Origin: Rutpela maculata
Lineage: Eukaryota; Arthropoda; Insecta; Coleoptera; Cerambycidae
Reading direction: 5' to 3'
Length of the DNA stretch: 64,000 nucleotides
Assembly (NCBI GenBank): GCA_936432065.2
Contig: OW386290.2
Span: forward strand, 142,673,677-142,737,676
Within the stretch, counting starts at the first letter, position 1. Every line of letters begins with the position of its first letter. Under the pieces are notes generated by a model, which did not search any database, was not told the origin of the DNA, and saw only the letters and a program-made list of their open reading frames with translations. The position numbers and the translations under genes are program-made. Below, piece by piece: positions 34,740-46,010 of the stretch.

Positions 34740-36230
34740 GTCAAAGGTCAAGAAAATAGTTTTTCCCAAATATCTTTTACGGTGTTATCGTAAAAATAGT
34801 TATTAAAAAGATTATAGATTAGCCTCTACAAAAAAGGCCCTTTTTCCTACGAATGATTTTTCGTGATGTCACGATTTTAAAAATTGCAAATGCTAATATT
34901 CAAAAGTATTTGAATTATTTTAAAAATGTCATGATTTAATTGATTGCGCTGAGGTATTTATGAAGATTGACTTTTCTCCAGGAATTCGTTTTCTTCTTGC
35001 TATGTATGGAGTTCCGAAAAAAAAAAAAAGATTCTATAAAAAGGTAAAGATATTTAAGTTTTGTAAAAAGCACTCGGAACAATAAAAGTGTAAAGTTATC
35101 CTGTCTTCCTCCAACATCCGGTACTGCTTATCAACATTTACATTGTGTCTGCTATCAAGTCCAAGTATGGCTAGGTAATGAACTGGACCCTGAAGAACTG
35201 GAGATGGGTATTAAACAATAACGGTTTGTAGTCAATTCAAACTCTACTCTCGCCTGGTTCAGAAAAACTTCTCAATACTATTTTTTGTAATTGCACGAAG
35301 GGTTGTAATTATAACTGTGGCTGTAAAAAGTCGGATTATTTTGCTCAACAGTATGTGGTAATTGCCAAGGCCAGCCTTGCTCCAATGTTGCATCAAATAC
35401 AAGAGATGATGATGCTTATAATATCAATGAAGAGATATCTGATCCATCTTCTTTCTTAGAGCAATCTACAGAAATCCAGCAACGAGAGAAAGAAGAAGAA
35501 GGCGAAGAAGAAGAAAGAGAAGAATATATAACTATTTGCGAAAATCTCGGAGTGGGCGACTTCTACATTCTGAGAGTATAACATGTCTGAGAGTGAACAA
35601 CAAATCTGCTTACTATTGACATTTCATGGAAGGTTAACTTTGTTGCTGAAATAAATCTCAGAAAATTCACTTGATAAAATTGTATTAGGCATTTTTTCAT
35701 ACTTGTCCATTTTTTTAACAGTTTAGGAAGCTATAAACACTCCCAAACACAATTTTCACTGTATTAAACTGTTTTTCTAACGTCACAAATGCCTATTATA
35801 TGTCAAAACTTTGTGGTTTACTCTTATGATCTGACATTTAGGGCGCCACCTATTGGTGGGTGATTTTCGGGAATTGAAGTAGAACTTGAAGATTATTAAT
35901 CATAGAACAATATTTATAAAAAATCAATAATAGTCAGTCCCGGTTTGATAATTAACCAGTGACTTTTTTTTTAATCAATACAAATCTGTCCTTGTTTGAT
36001 CAGAACAAATTGTGGATGGGATATAGACGGGAAACCAAGTAAAAGAAAATGTGCCAAGTACTCTCAAAGGTGGCGTGGAAAAGAGTGCATATTATGCAAA
36101 ATATGAATTTTCCAATTTCTGAAATCGCGGTATCTCACGAAAAATCATTTGTAGGAAAAAAGTATAAGGACCTTTTTTGTAGAGAATCATATAATCGACA
36201 AATTCTGTAATAACTAATTTTACGATAACT
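34740..36230. mobile_element. Second copy of the PIN-like/Cys-rich transposon family
   Basis: Subterminal arms are inverse: 34760-34880 (TTATCGTAAAAATAGTTATT, then CCTACGAATGATTTTTCGTG) against 36105-36230 (CACGAAAAATCATTTGTAGG, then ATAACTAATTTTACGATAAC). They bracket the decayed gene end at 35100-35590. Outer boundaries are not sharply defined. Confidence 0.6.
35100..35590 (+). pseudogene. Cys-rich C-terminus of the PIN-like transposon protein, decayed
   Basis: Reads LPPTSGTAYQHLHCVCYQVQ, then WLGNELDPEE, then, after shifts, FCNCTKGCNYNCGCKKS, and, in another frame, CSTVCGNCQGQPCSN, followed by an acidic tail of Glu/Asp runs. The spacing CxCxxGCxxxCxCxxxxxxCxxxCxxCxGxxC resembles tesmin/CXC-type zinc-binding clusters. 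At 60230-60395 another copy has the same pattern in one frame. At least two frameshifts here. Insect genomes hold many uncharacterised proteins of this layout, which I recall rather than verified. Confidence 0.65.
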
Positions 36231-36241
36231 CTTGCCGTTTA

Positions 36242-36718
36242 ACAGCCAGTTTCACAATCGTTGGTTAACTTTTTGGTTGACTGACCAGAACCTGAAAGTT
36301 ATAATTATTAGTAAACACAACTTTACTAGACATTCTTACCTTTATAGTAATAAATCATTGGCCAAATTCTAACTATTAACTAACCAACAATAGTCCTTTT
36401 CATCATAGTTGAAATCATGCGCCGCCGCCACGTTTGTTTCCGAGAACTATGAAATGTTCGGACACTTTATTATATCAACGCTTTTTGTGGTGGGTTAGAG
36501 AGCTAACTTATAATTAGCAGTCTATTTTTACTAATCGACAATGTTGAAAAATTATTCGCAGGAATTTTTAAGTATTTGCTTGGAGCCAGTAGAGCACAAA
36601 AAGTTCTCTATGATGAAAAGGTCTATTGTAAAACTGGCTGTTAATGTCACAGATTTTTATAATAAACTATTGGTCAAATTCCAACCATTAGTTACCCAAC
36701 GATTGTGAAACTGGCTGT
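36242..36718. mobile_element. PIF/Harbinger-like MITE
   Basis: TIRs ACAGCCAGTTTCACAATCGT and the exact inverse, flanked by TTA (36239-36241 and 36719-36721), the 3-bp target duplication typical of PIF/Harbinger. A third terminus-like AACTGGCTGTTAA at about 36640 and a family A fragment (about 36480-36600) show internal insertion or duplication. Confidence 0.8.
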
Positions 36719-39539
36719 TTACAGTACAAATTTTTATATAATCAAATTAACAAATGTTGGTTGCTAAAATAAATAATAAAATGTGAAAATGTGGCTTCAT
36801 CTCATCTTCTTCTAAATAAGGCTACTAATGCCAACTCACAGATCATGACCACAGATGATAGAATGCATTCTATCATGGCTATTAAAAATATAAACCGTGA
36901 TGGAGTCAGCTCAGCAGCCATGAACTGGCTGATGTTCTTATTTCGCTATTAATTATTACTACTACAATTGATATCCTTAAAAATCCGTAGATAAATACGT
37001 TTCATTGGAAAATCAGAGCTGGGAGTTCTGCGGGAGTTGGATTCATCATCTGGACGGAACAAAGGAATAATTCATATTAATCACTTTTTCCACCAGTTTG
37101 TGAAGCCGCTAACTGACAGAAAAAAAAATATGTTAATTTATTAAAAGAGAGACCGGACTGTTGTACAGGAAAAATAAATCCACCCAGATGATGAATTCAG
37201 TGTCTAGATTTCAGAGCCCTCCAGGTTTCTCTTAAAAAAAAAAACTTTATGTTAACAGCCCCTCAAGCAAATAATCCTCGAAAATCTAGTATTTTGGTGT
37301 CAGGCGAAGAGCTCTTTAATTCATTGTTGAATCTGAGCCACATCTAGGGCATTGACAGCCTCCTCTCAGATCTTAATCTGAAATAAATAAAAATTTAAAT
37401 TTCTTAGTATTGATGGGACCGTGCGCTTAACAGACAACCACGACAAATGGCGTGATGCTGTCAGACGCGTCATACAGAGGAGGGAATAATACATGGTTCA
37501 CAAAACGCCTGTCTAGACGTGAATAAGATAAACAGAATGTAATCCAACAATTGGGTGTTTTCACAAATTTTAAAATCTCATTGACTGTGAAGGTAATACT
37601 TAATTATAACTAAAACATTTGAATTTCCACAACTAGTTGGGTAATATCCAAGAAAAAGTATTTTTAAATTTGAATTAAAATTTTACCGCCCAAAACACTC
37701 AGCTATGTTGTTGACGTCATCGATCATAAACACCTAACCTCAAAAATACATTTCTTTTAAAAATTTCCGAGTAATATGTCACTATTCTGAAATTTTCCGC
37801 TTGGTTCTCGTATTTTCAACTAAAATCTTGTTCAATGTAATGTTCATAAAGTTTTGAATATCTTCTCCCAATAAAATAAGGCGATTTTTATAGGTTGGAA
37901 ATCCAACCTATAATTTTTAGTAATCAACAATATTGAGACATCATATGCGTCAATTTTTAAATGTTTGCTTGGAGCCATATTGGTTTCAAATGAGAAGTGC
38001 GGATATAATCATCAAAAATGACAATAAACTTAAAAAACCTAAAAGTTGAGGTTATGTTAATGCAACCGATGACGTCACAGCCCGTTTTGTATAATACCCG
38101 TTCAGTTATTCAGTTTTGATATTTAGTTGTTGAAATTTTAAATTGATAGATGAAAGAATGGTGTTTAAATATTGGTAAGTGCTTTAATGTATGGAGTACT
38201 TCATTTCAATAATATCAAAAAAGCAAATTTGCATACAGTGAAAACACCTAATTGGATAACAACACACACCAAATGTTATATCGATTTTTGCACACTCACA
38301 CGAGAATTAAATTGACAAGTTATTAGCAAACAGAGCACGTGAAGAAAAATTATGAGCAGTTGGATGTCTCAAAGTTTGGCTAGCTTTAATATTTTCACTG
38401 TGGGCCCAGAAAAAATTTCATTAACTTTTTTTTTCTTGAAAATAGTTGACTTTTCCTTGCAGTTTAGGACAAGAGTTGTTATAAATCACTCAGTTGTTTT
38501 AACTTATTTTTGCAAAACGTGGATTTAACCTAACTGTGCCGCAGTGCCGATGACGCTTTTTTGCGTTCAAGTGTTTTTCGTTACGTTTGCAAAGCGTTGA
38601 GTAAAAAATGCATTCCTGAATCACTTCCCTACAAAAGTACCCAATGACTGAAGTATAATCAGAGAACTGAAATAGAATAGAGCTCTAAATATTGTGAATG
38701 TGTGGAGATATGGAGAGACGGCGGAACTGTTAGCTCAGTTATACAGCTAGGTCCACCCAAATACGAACATAGATGCAATATGTCCAGTTAACGTTCGTCC
38801 ACTGGCTAGATCGATTCGAGATACGACGATTAATAAACTTGTGCTTTGCCTATAAAGTATTTTGCAAAATATAATGAGCACTGATGGCTTCTTTTACTAC
38901 TGTTTACCGTTTACTATTTACTGTCACACAAAATTACTACAAAGATAATGACACGGTGCCGCTATCTTTGTAGTGCCACAATGCTCCTTATACTTAGGAC
39001 AAGACCTTAAACTTCCTTCTTGATCTACAATCCGCACATAGTGGGCAAGAGTCAATTAGTATCATTTCTTCGCATGTGAGGTATTCATAATGTTCGCATT
39101 AGGATGGACCGATTCTGCATAAGCGACATTCCTAATGAAATTTTACGGAATTTACACGTATGCCACACGTATGCATATTTATGAAGACAGCGCCCTTCTC
39201 CTATAAGTTGTTGATATTTTTATGGTAAAATTAACATTTATGAAGAATTTCCACTAGTGGCCCAACAAGTTTGGAGCCACCTGAAACACCCACTTTATTT
39301 CTCCATTCTATTCCACTTCTCCGAGTAGAATCTTACATTATGCAGTTGCCATTCAAATTTTACGCCAAACATAACCTATAGCGAGGTCCAAATACTCTTT
39401 TTAACGTGATACGACTCCTCGATGCAACCTCGTGGGCATTTTGTAAAAGAAACATTGGTAAATAATATCATTTATAACGTAATTTTTGCTCGTTCTACCG
39501 AAGACCTTAGAACTTCACCTGTCTGGCGACAATTACTGA
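36719..39539. other. Non-coding, relics
   Basis: A hairpin-like inverse pair at about 37045-37190 (TTCATCATCTGG against CCAGATGATGAA). At 37400-37480 a weak LINE-type reading (DGTVRLTDNHDKWRDAVRR). At 37790-37990 a diverged half-copy of fold-back family A. TTTATT at 39294-39299 (AATAAA on the minus strand) is a candidate poly(A) signal for the minus-strand gene ending at 39540. Confidence 0.4.
39294..39299 (-). terminator. Candidate poly(A) signal AATAAA
   Basis: AATAAA on the minus strand, about 240 bp past the stop codon of the minus-strand terminal exon. It is the nearest canonical signal I see. Unverified. Confidence 0.4.
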
Positions 39540-40583
39540 TCATTCGGGCGCCGTTTTAATTATTGCCTCTTTCTGCTCCTCTAAACTGGCAATGACGCTC
39601 TTTTGTGCCTCTGCCGGTTTCTGCTCGACGGCTGAACTCTCGTTCACTACAATAATGGAAGAACTGCTATTGTCTTTACTTTTACACTCTAAATTGTCTT
39701 TTCCATTTTCCACAACCTCTAGTTTGGTCTCTGGACATCTCGACTTGAACTCGTCCAGCTCTTTGAGTAACTCGGTATTCCTTAATTCTAAATCACTAAT
39801 TTTATTGTCTTTAATACGGCTTTCTTGCACCACCCGCTCGTGCTCCTTCGTTAAATTTTTAAACAGTTCTAAAACCTTATCCCTAACGCTGCCGTCGACT
39901 CCCTTGAGAACCTCCTCGATCTTGCCGAGCTCCGAATGTTGCTTTTCCGACGTTTCTGATGCGCTATCCTCAGTGTCCGTCGACAGTTCTATTTCGGGGT
40001 TGTACTTGGGTACGGTCAACGTACTTTGCACCACCGATACAGCCGCTTCGATCACCTTCTCGGGAGTCTTCCTCCTTTCCTCCAAGACTTCCTCCTTAAC
40101 CATCGCTTCCACCTTAACCGGAGACAAGACCTCACTTTTTATCGTAGTGGCGGTGGTCGGCGTCAGCTCCCCGCTCCTCCCATACCTGTGTTTCTTTGGA
40201 GTGGGCGGCGCTAAAGCCACGTTCGGTTGATAACTCCTCTCGAACCTCTCGCTTTCCGACATCAACACCACCCGCTCGGGATTCTGCAGGACGGGAGGAT
40301 CGGTGGTGTACCTAGTGATTCCCACGGCGTTGGCATGTCGTATCTTGGACTCCTTGATGCTCTGGACTACCGGTTTGAATGCGGAAATGTGACGGTTTAC
40401 GGTGGAGAATTCCTGGAGACACTGGTGGAGGTAGAGGGGGTCCAGACTGGCGTATATCTGTTGGATGCAGGTAGCGTGAGGCATGTTGTAAGGTATGTGG
40501 TTGAGGTTGTTGAGATATTCGTTCAGCTTTTGCTTCTTCAAAGGCAGTTCATGGTCCTTGAGGAGTTGCTCGGTGGTCGGGAC
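39540..40583 (-). CDS. Terminal exon of an unrecognised, probably nuclear coiled-coil protein
   Basis: A 347-residue in-frame exon on the minus strand. It opens after TTTGTTTCAG (acceptor CAG at 40584-40586) in phase 0 and stops with TGA at 39540-39542. GC and codon texture are clearly coding compared with surroundings. Residues 1-70 look folded (LPLKKQKLNEYLNNLNHIPY, then CIQQIYASLDPLYLHQCLQEF). Residues 100-200 are disordered, with T128P, T141P, S154P and T173P, a basic PKKHRYGR strip, and three SUMO-consensus sites (IKSE 148-151, VKVE 156-159, VKEE 162-165). Residues 218-283 form a heptad-rich coiled coil, and the tail is Ser/Glu/Lys-rich. A chromatin or transcription role is inferred from these motifs only; I cannot name the family. 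Earlier exons lie to the right and were not found. Confidence 0.8.
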   Translation of the reverse strand, partial: VPTTEQLLKDHELPLKKQKLNEYLNNLNHIPYNMPHATCIQQIYASLDPLYLHQCLQEFSTVNRHISAFKPVVQSIKESKIRHANAVGITRYTTDPPVLQNPERVVLMSESERFERSYQPNVALAPPTPKKHRYGRSGELTPTTATTIKSEVLSPVKVEAMVKEEVLEERRKTPEKVIEAAVSVVQSTLTVPKYNPEIELSTDTEDSASETSEKQHSELGKIEEVLKGVDGSVRDKVLELFKNLTKEHERVVQESRIKDNKISDLELRNTELLKELDEFKSRCPETKLEVVENGKDNLECKSKDNSSSSIIVVNESSAVEQKPAEAQKSVIASLEEQKEAIIKTAPE

Positions 40584-41075
40584 CTGAAACAAATGACATA
40601 CTCTTAGGTTTTGTTTATAGTCAATAACAAACATACAGTTTATTGTGTAATAGGTACACAATTTTACATAAAAGAATGAAGAACAAATTATTCTGATACA
40701 AACTTCACCCTACATTAAAACGAATAAAAATGAGTACAAAATACTTTAAATGTACTAAAATCGAAGAGATACAAGAGGAACGATCTAAAATGCTTTCTTT
40801 AAACTCTGTTTAGCTGTGGCTACAGTCATATCCCAACTCTGAACGAATAAATGACTATTATTTGACATGTTGTTAGGATGATATCTAATATACAGTGATA
40901 TTTTTTTACAATTAATAATAAGCAATAATAATGGGAGATAATTTAATCATCACATAAGGAGCTAGATACGAAAAGACTGTATATATTAGGAAACTCCCGA
41001 TATCCCGATTGACCAACACGCACCTGCATCTGTACATAACATGGGTAATTGGAAAATTTATTATAAAATAAAAAA
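40584..41075. other. Intron of the minus-strand gene
   Basis: AT-rich with stops in all frames. No upstream exon recognised here or further right in the window. Confidence 0.5.
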
Positions 41076-41761
41076 CCGCTGCCCAAGGAATCACTACTTC
41101 CACATCCAGATTTTCTATCCAAGTCACTCACAACGAAAACATTTTGTGGAAATAATTGCTTATGGAACTTTAATAATATAATATTTGAAATCCTCTACCT
41201 CAAAAACCTATAAAACGATACCCCACATCAGTAGTGAGGTGGGGGTGGTGATAGGGGGATGGTAGTGGGAATGGATGAAGTAAAAAAATATTTTGAGGTT
41301 TCTGGTTCTTGTACACACACTAAATCACATTTTTTTTCATCCCCTTTAATAATGGGGTGGGGGTGGTAATGGGGGTAATGCCAAAATTTTTTTTGAGACC
41401 TTAGCTTCTCTTGTATACACTAAATACCAATTTTCTGGACTCTTACCTGCTTGATTTACCTATTTACCCCAAATTTACCTCAATTTACACCCAACCTTTC
41501 GATGAAACAAGATGAAAATATAATCTAGTTCCAGATCACGTTAAAATACCAAGTTTCAAATCAATATCTTAAACGGTTCCAGAGTAAACGTGCGCACAAA
41601 AAAAAGTTACAGGCCTACAGACAGACAGACAGACAAACAGAAATGTTGTTTTCGCTCAAACTTAAAATCTCGATGTTTCATGACATTCTAAGCCTATTTA
41701 AACAATAAAAAAATTTGAAAACAATTTTTGTCGTTACTATACTTCCACTGGATGTGGAAGT
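41076..41761 (-). mobile_element. About 690-bp non-autonomous element, family B, copy 1
   Basis: Left end CCGCTGCCCAAGGAATCACT, right end ACTTCCACTGGATGTGGAAG, itself a palindrome. Interior landmarks are GACAGACAGACAGACAAAC, GGAACCGTTTAAGATATTG (inverse) and GGGGTGGGGGTGGTAATGG. The inverse copy at 61180-61858 is collinear over the whole length. A short coding-like peptide (DLDRKSGCGSSDSLGSG) is shared by both copies and is not a gene. Confidence 0.8.
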
Positions 41762-41989
41762 AATTATTTTGCAATTTTTGTAGAAGCTAAACATTCTCAT
41801 CGAAAGTTCCATCCATCTACAAACCCAAACTTTATATTGTGATTGGTTCTGTTTTGCAATGCCTAAAAGGTACCAAATATAGTATATTGGCTTTTAGATA
41901 CATTTAGCGACAAATAGTTATTGTCTGATGAGGACGTAATACTGCCAAGATCAGTATTTTTTATAGCAAAATCTTAGATTTTTACTAGA
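41762..41989. other. Non-coding
   Basis: No feature recognised. Confidence 0.3.
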
Positions 41990-42350
41990 TCACAGCTTAG
42001 ATATAACTCAAATTCATCCGCATGCCTATGCAGTTTATAACAATTTGGGACAAGCTGAACGTCCGATGTATATATTGAAAATAACAGTTGACCCAAAATT
42101 GAGCCCAGAGGAACACCAGAACGGATTTACCTTAAAGCTGAATACTTTAAGCCGTCTTCATAGTAAACCGTTGTCAACTGAGAACGATCATGCAAATGGT
42201 TATGGAACGATGAGCATATTAAATCTGATATATAGAATACTTTTAACTTGGCCAAATGACAGTCTATATTAAACGTATCAAATGCTTTCGACATTATCCA
42301 GTAATAATAGGGATGCAATACGAGAGTTGTCTCTAGCTTGAAGTACGTCA
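41990..42350 (-). pseudogene. LINE reverse transcriptase relic
   Basis: The minus strand reads SKAFDTFNIDCHLAKLK (RT motif near catalytic Asp 1), then GVPLGSILGQLLFSIYTSDV (the GVPQGSVLGPLLF motif), then HRHADEFELYLS where YADD is expected. The YADD catalytic pair is mutated and stops intervene. Jockey/CR1-like by motif. Confidence 0.75.
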
Positions 42351-44697
42351 ACAGCTGAATTAGGTGAAGAAGTCGAACTATGAAGTTCTATGTTTTGTTT
42401 TTTTTATGTAGAGGATTTTGTTTTAAAAAAGCACTGAAATAAAGTATACAGGGCAATTAATTAAACACAAGTAAATATTTGACAAAAAATCTTAAAAATA
42501 ATCAATTGACGAAAATTATAGGTATGCAAAACAAGCAAGAAAAACTGATCATTATTATACTTATATACAAACGAATTTCTAAAACTGTAAATGTAGCTCA
42601 TATAGATAAAATTTTCATATCAACTTTTAGTGGAGCGGAATTTAGGTACAAATCGTTCAAAAAAATTTTTCGGAGTTGAAAGATGGAATCTAGACCATCT
42701 GATAGAGAAATAAATAACGTATTATATTCCCGGTTAATGACCTTTTTCCTTGGTCGAGACAAAATTTGTGAGCATTTAATTCAGAGAATATCGCGCGCCT
42801 GCAAGTAAAAAAACATATTAATCGGAAACTACTGAACTTAGGTGAATGATTCTAGATTTGATTTATAAAGCTTATTCCATATAATAATTCTACATTAGAA
42901 AAGTGTCGTAATTCGACTTATTACATTCTGAAAAAACAATATATATTTTGCAATAATTGATAAAAAATGCTAATGTATTGCTTTCACAGTGGTATAACTT
43001 TTTATTTCACGATATCGATTTCAAATTTTTATATCAACCTCTTCCCTGATGTTGGAACATTTTCTGTCATATACCATATTTTCGCGTTTCATAAATAAAG
43101 ACTATAGAGATATTTGAACACGCGCACGTCGCATTAGTTAAGTAGCGCATTGCGAGTGGGATAATGATGGATAGATACGTGAACTAGCGCATCGAAAAAG
43201 GAGGGACTGACATAATACAGTAATACTAATGGAGTATTATTATTGTGGTGCCTACCTGCTGTTATGAAATAAAACACAGTTAAGAAAAAAATAATTTTAA
43301 TTACCAATGAATAAATTATTTTAAAATATTTAATCGTTTTTATATTTTTGTTGTTTACGTCCAAAAAGTTTTATCTCATTTGATGTTTTTTATGTTACTT
43401 GCACTTTTTATATATTTACACTTTTTATACATTACTATTAACTTTTATATTTTACTTTTAGTGAATTAATCAATTAATTAAGTGCTCCATTTGGTGGTTT
43501 TCCACATGTATATGACGAACCTGATCCGTATCTATGTATAAGGCAAAAAAGGAAATAAAGCATTTGATTTGATTTGAATTTTGATCATAAAAAAATTAAA
43601 TAAAAATGTTCAAAAATCAAGTTCTTCATTAATTGGTTCAATTTGAATCGTAACATTACGGCATTCTTTCCACCTGCAGGCCGATGTACATTTTGGATTT
43701 TCTCGAAGACATGGACATTTTGCCGAAATGCAATTTTTATCTCGGTTTATTATGTAAGAAACGATGACCACAGTTTTAACAAATAAAAATAATAACTTTT
43801 AGAAATCAACCAAAGCTCAACTTCTCTCATTTGCGAGGTACAGAAGCGTTGCGTGAAATGTTAGCCACCCTGTAGAGTATAAATTCCTCAACAAAAGACG
43901 TCTTGAGATAATAAGCCCACTGGTGAAATATAGCACCTAATAATTCTGGACAAATTCCAAATTGCACTTACAAAAACCGTCCACGGTATTGCACTCGATT
44001 TATTACAAAACATGATGTATTTATTTATAAACTCCTTTGTGCTTGAAAAAACATTCCAAAATGCATCTTACACACACACATGTTAAGAAACTGTGCTGTG
44101 TGATTTATAACAACGTTATATTTCAAAGCCCAGCGCTTAACTCCATCAAAAACAGTTTTAAAGTCATATTTCAACTTCATTAAGAGATGAAGCTCGGAGT
44201 CAAAGGACACTCCCTCTATTTTATTTATCTGAATAGTGAGGAATTTGATTTACAGTGCTCTCGCCGTTCAGGCAGACGCTGCCTCGTCATGGCTAAATTG
44301 ACGTGCAAGTGTAATTATTACTACAAAATGGGAGAGTCGGATCATTCCAAGCTAGTTCTTATGAAGAATAGAGACTGAGGTTGCCAATTAAAAAAACACT
44401 TTCCCGCACCACCGACCGCGCAAAAAGTTAACTAAAATGGTACCACGTAAGTGGCATATTTTAAATGCTACACTTCTTTTTAATTCAATTTTTATTTTTT
44501 AGTTTAAGTGTGCCATGACTATTCCAATTTATTTCAATCAACCCATATAATGCTAGAAAAATCTAAATCACGTTGAAAATACTAAATGATGCGATTTATG
44601 AGTAAACAAAAATGTTCAAAATGGTTTTTTGGGTAAAACTTAAACAATTTTTTCAAATGTAATCATATTGGTGAGTACCAAGGTACTATGCAATATT
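42351..44697. other. Non-coding; LINE 3' tail near 43600
   Basis: Positions 43470-43580 end with AAATAAAGCATTTGATTTGA, a (TTTGA)n-type LINE tail on the plus strand. An inverse tail of the same kind lies at about 33058-33095. TACAGGGC at 42447 and CCCTGTAG at 43869 may be mariner-type ends of one element. Short frames at 44025-44378 are not supported as genes. Confidence 0.35.
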
Positions 44698-45985
44698 AGA
44701 TAGATAGATAGATTTTTATTCCGTTTCAATTCATAAATATTATGTATAAAACAGGTCACACGTTAAAAGAAAACAAATACAAAGTAAAATTTGACAGAGA
44801 TTAAAAATATATTAGGATTAACTGGCCGAGTTAAAAGCAAAATATTCTTGTACTAAGTAAGGTTCGATGCTGTATATATGTTGGAAGGCATGTTTAGTGA
44901 AACATTTAAGGTTAACATTATCTTTCATATCCGTGGGAAGTGCATTGAAAAATTTCAGTGCTGCATAAAATGGTCATTTTTCGGTAAGTGTCAGTCGGTG
45001 CACTAGATAGGCATAATTGCCCTTGTGCCTGGTACCATATGTGTGATTTGTCTTTACATTTAGGAACTCAAAATTGTTCCTGTGCAGATATGTTAAACAA
45101 GAGTAAATGTATAAACCGGGTATCGTTAATAGTCTATTTTTATTGAAACAACCTCTGCAAGACTCATTGTATTTCATTTTAAAAATCACTCTGACTGCCC
45201 TTTTTTGTATTTTGAAAATTTTGGGAAGCTCTGTTGAGCCTCCCCAAATCTCGATGCCGTATTTGGCTATGGAAAGAAAATTTGCATGGTACACAGTTAA
45301 GAGAGTAAATACATTGAAAGAACGTGATAAAACTCTGAGAGCGAAACATGATTTATTTAATTTACTGATTAAATCATCAGTATGCGTGAGCCATTTGATG
45401 TTATTGTCTAAGGTTACACTCAGCAATTTTGTTGAAGTTAATGTTGCTACCGGCACTGCATCGGTTAGATGTTCCGCTACTTGGACATTAGATCTGTCGG
45501 TTTTAAAAACTACGCAACTGGTTTTGGCTTCATTTAAAACAAGATTGTTGCGGTTGAACCAGTGTTTTATACTGCTCCAGGTCCGCTCTAGCATGACCGT
45601 AATTTCTTCGAGATTTTTGCCCATTATCAATACATTGGTATCGTCAGCATAACTGACAATTTTTACTTTTGAATATTCCTCAAGTGCATGGGGTAGATCA
45701 TTTATAAAAATTATGAAAAGTAGCGGCCCAAGTACACTACCTTGGGGCACACCGTAGTTGAATTCAAGAAGTTTGGATTCATATTTCTCCCCATTTCTCG
45801 TGATGCGGGTTTTTTGTTTCCTATTCAGCAAGTAGGATTCAAACCATTGCAAGCTAACATCTCTGATTCCAATTTTTTCTAATTTGGTTAAAAGCTTATT
45901 GTGATTTAGGCTATCGAATGCCTTGGAAAGGTCAAGGAAAAGTCCACAAACAATTTCCCGCCTTTCCAGCGCACTCGACCATTAC
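44698..45985 (-). mobile_element. 5'-truncated LINE, jockey/CR1-like
   Basis: A minus-strand retrotransposon ending in a (TCTA)n tail at 44698-44715. It carries the RT domain described in the separate entry. The 5' break at about 45985 abuts the TIR element starting at 46011. Of the LINE fragments in the window it is the best preserved. Confidence 0.85.
44818..45984 (-). pseudogene. Reverse transcriptase of the LINE, one nonsense codon
   Basis: Reads VCGLFLDLSKAFDSLNHNKL, WFESYLLNRKQKT, GVPQGSVLGPLLFIIFINDL and KIVSYADDTNVLI, with the catalytic YADD intact. It then runs through the thumb and C-terminal region to LTLTEK. A TGA at 44974-44976 interrupts it, after which the frame continues (FYAALKFFNALPTDMKD...) to TAA at 44818. 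The N-terminal part of RT and the endonuclease are missing. The enzyme would copy the element's RNA at the target site; this copy cannot. Confidence 0.85.
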
Positions 45986-46010
45986 CATTAATAAGAAATC
46001 TTCTGATATA

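Noticed and set aside
39592..40230. 212-codon plus-strand frame over the minus-strand exon
   Set aside because: Antisense shadow. The minus-strand frame has splice signals, a coiled coil and coherent motifs, while the plus reading is a Ser/Leu-rich artefact.
40227..40607. 126-codon plus-strand frame
   Set aside because: Also antisense to the minus-strand exon and runs across its splice acceptor.
45107..45652. 181-codon plus-strand frame
   Set aside because: Antisense shadow of the LINE reverse transcriptase.
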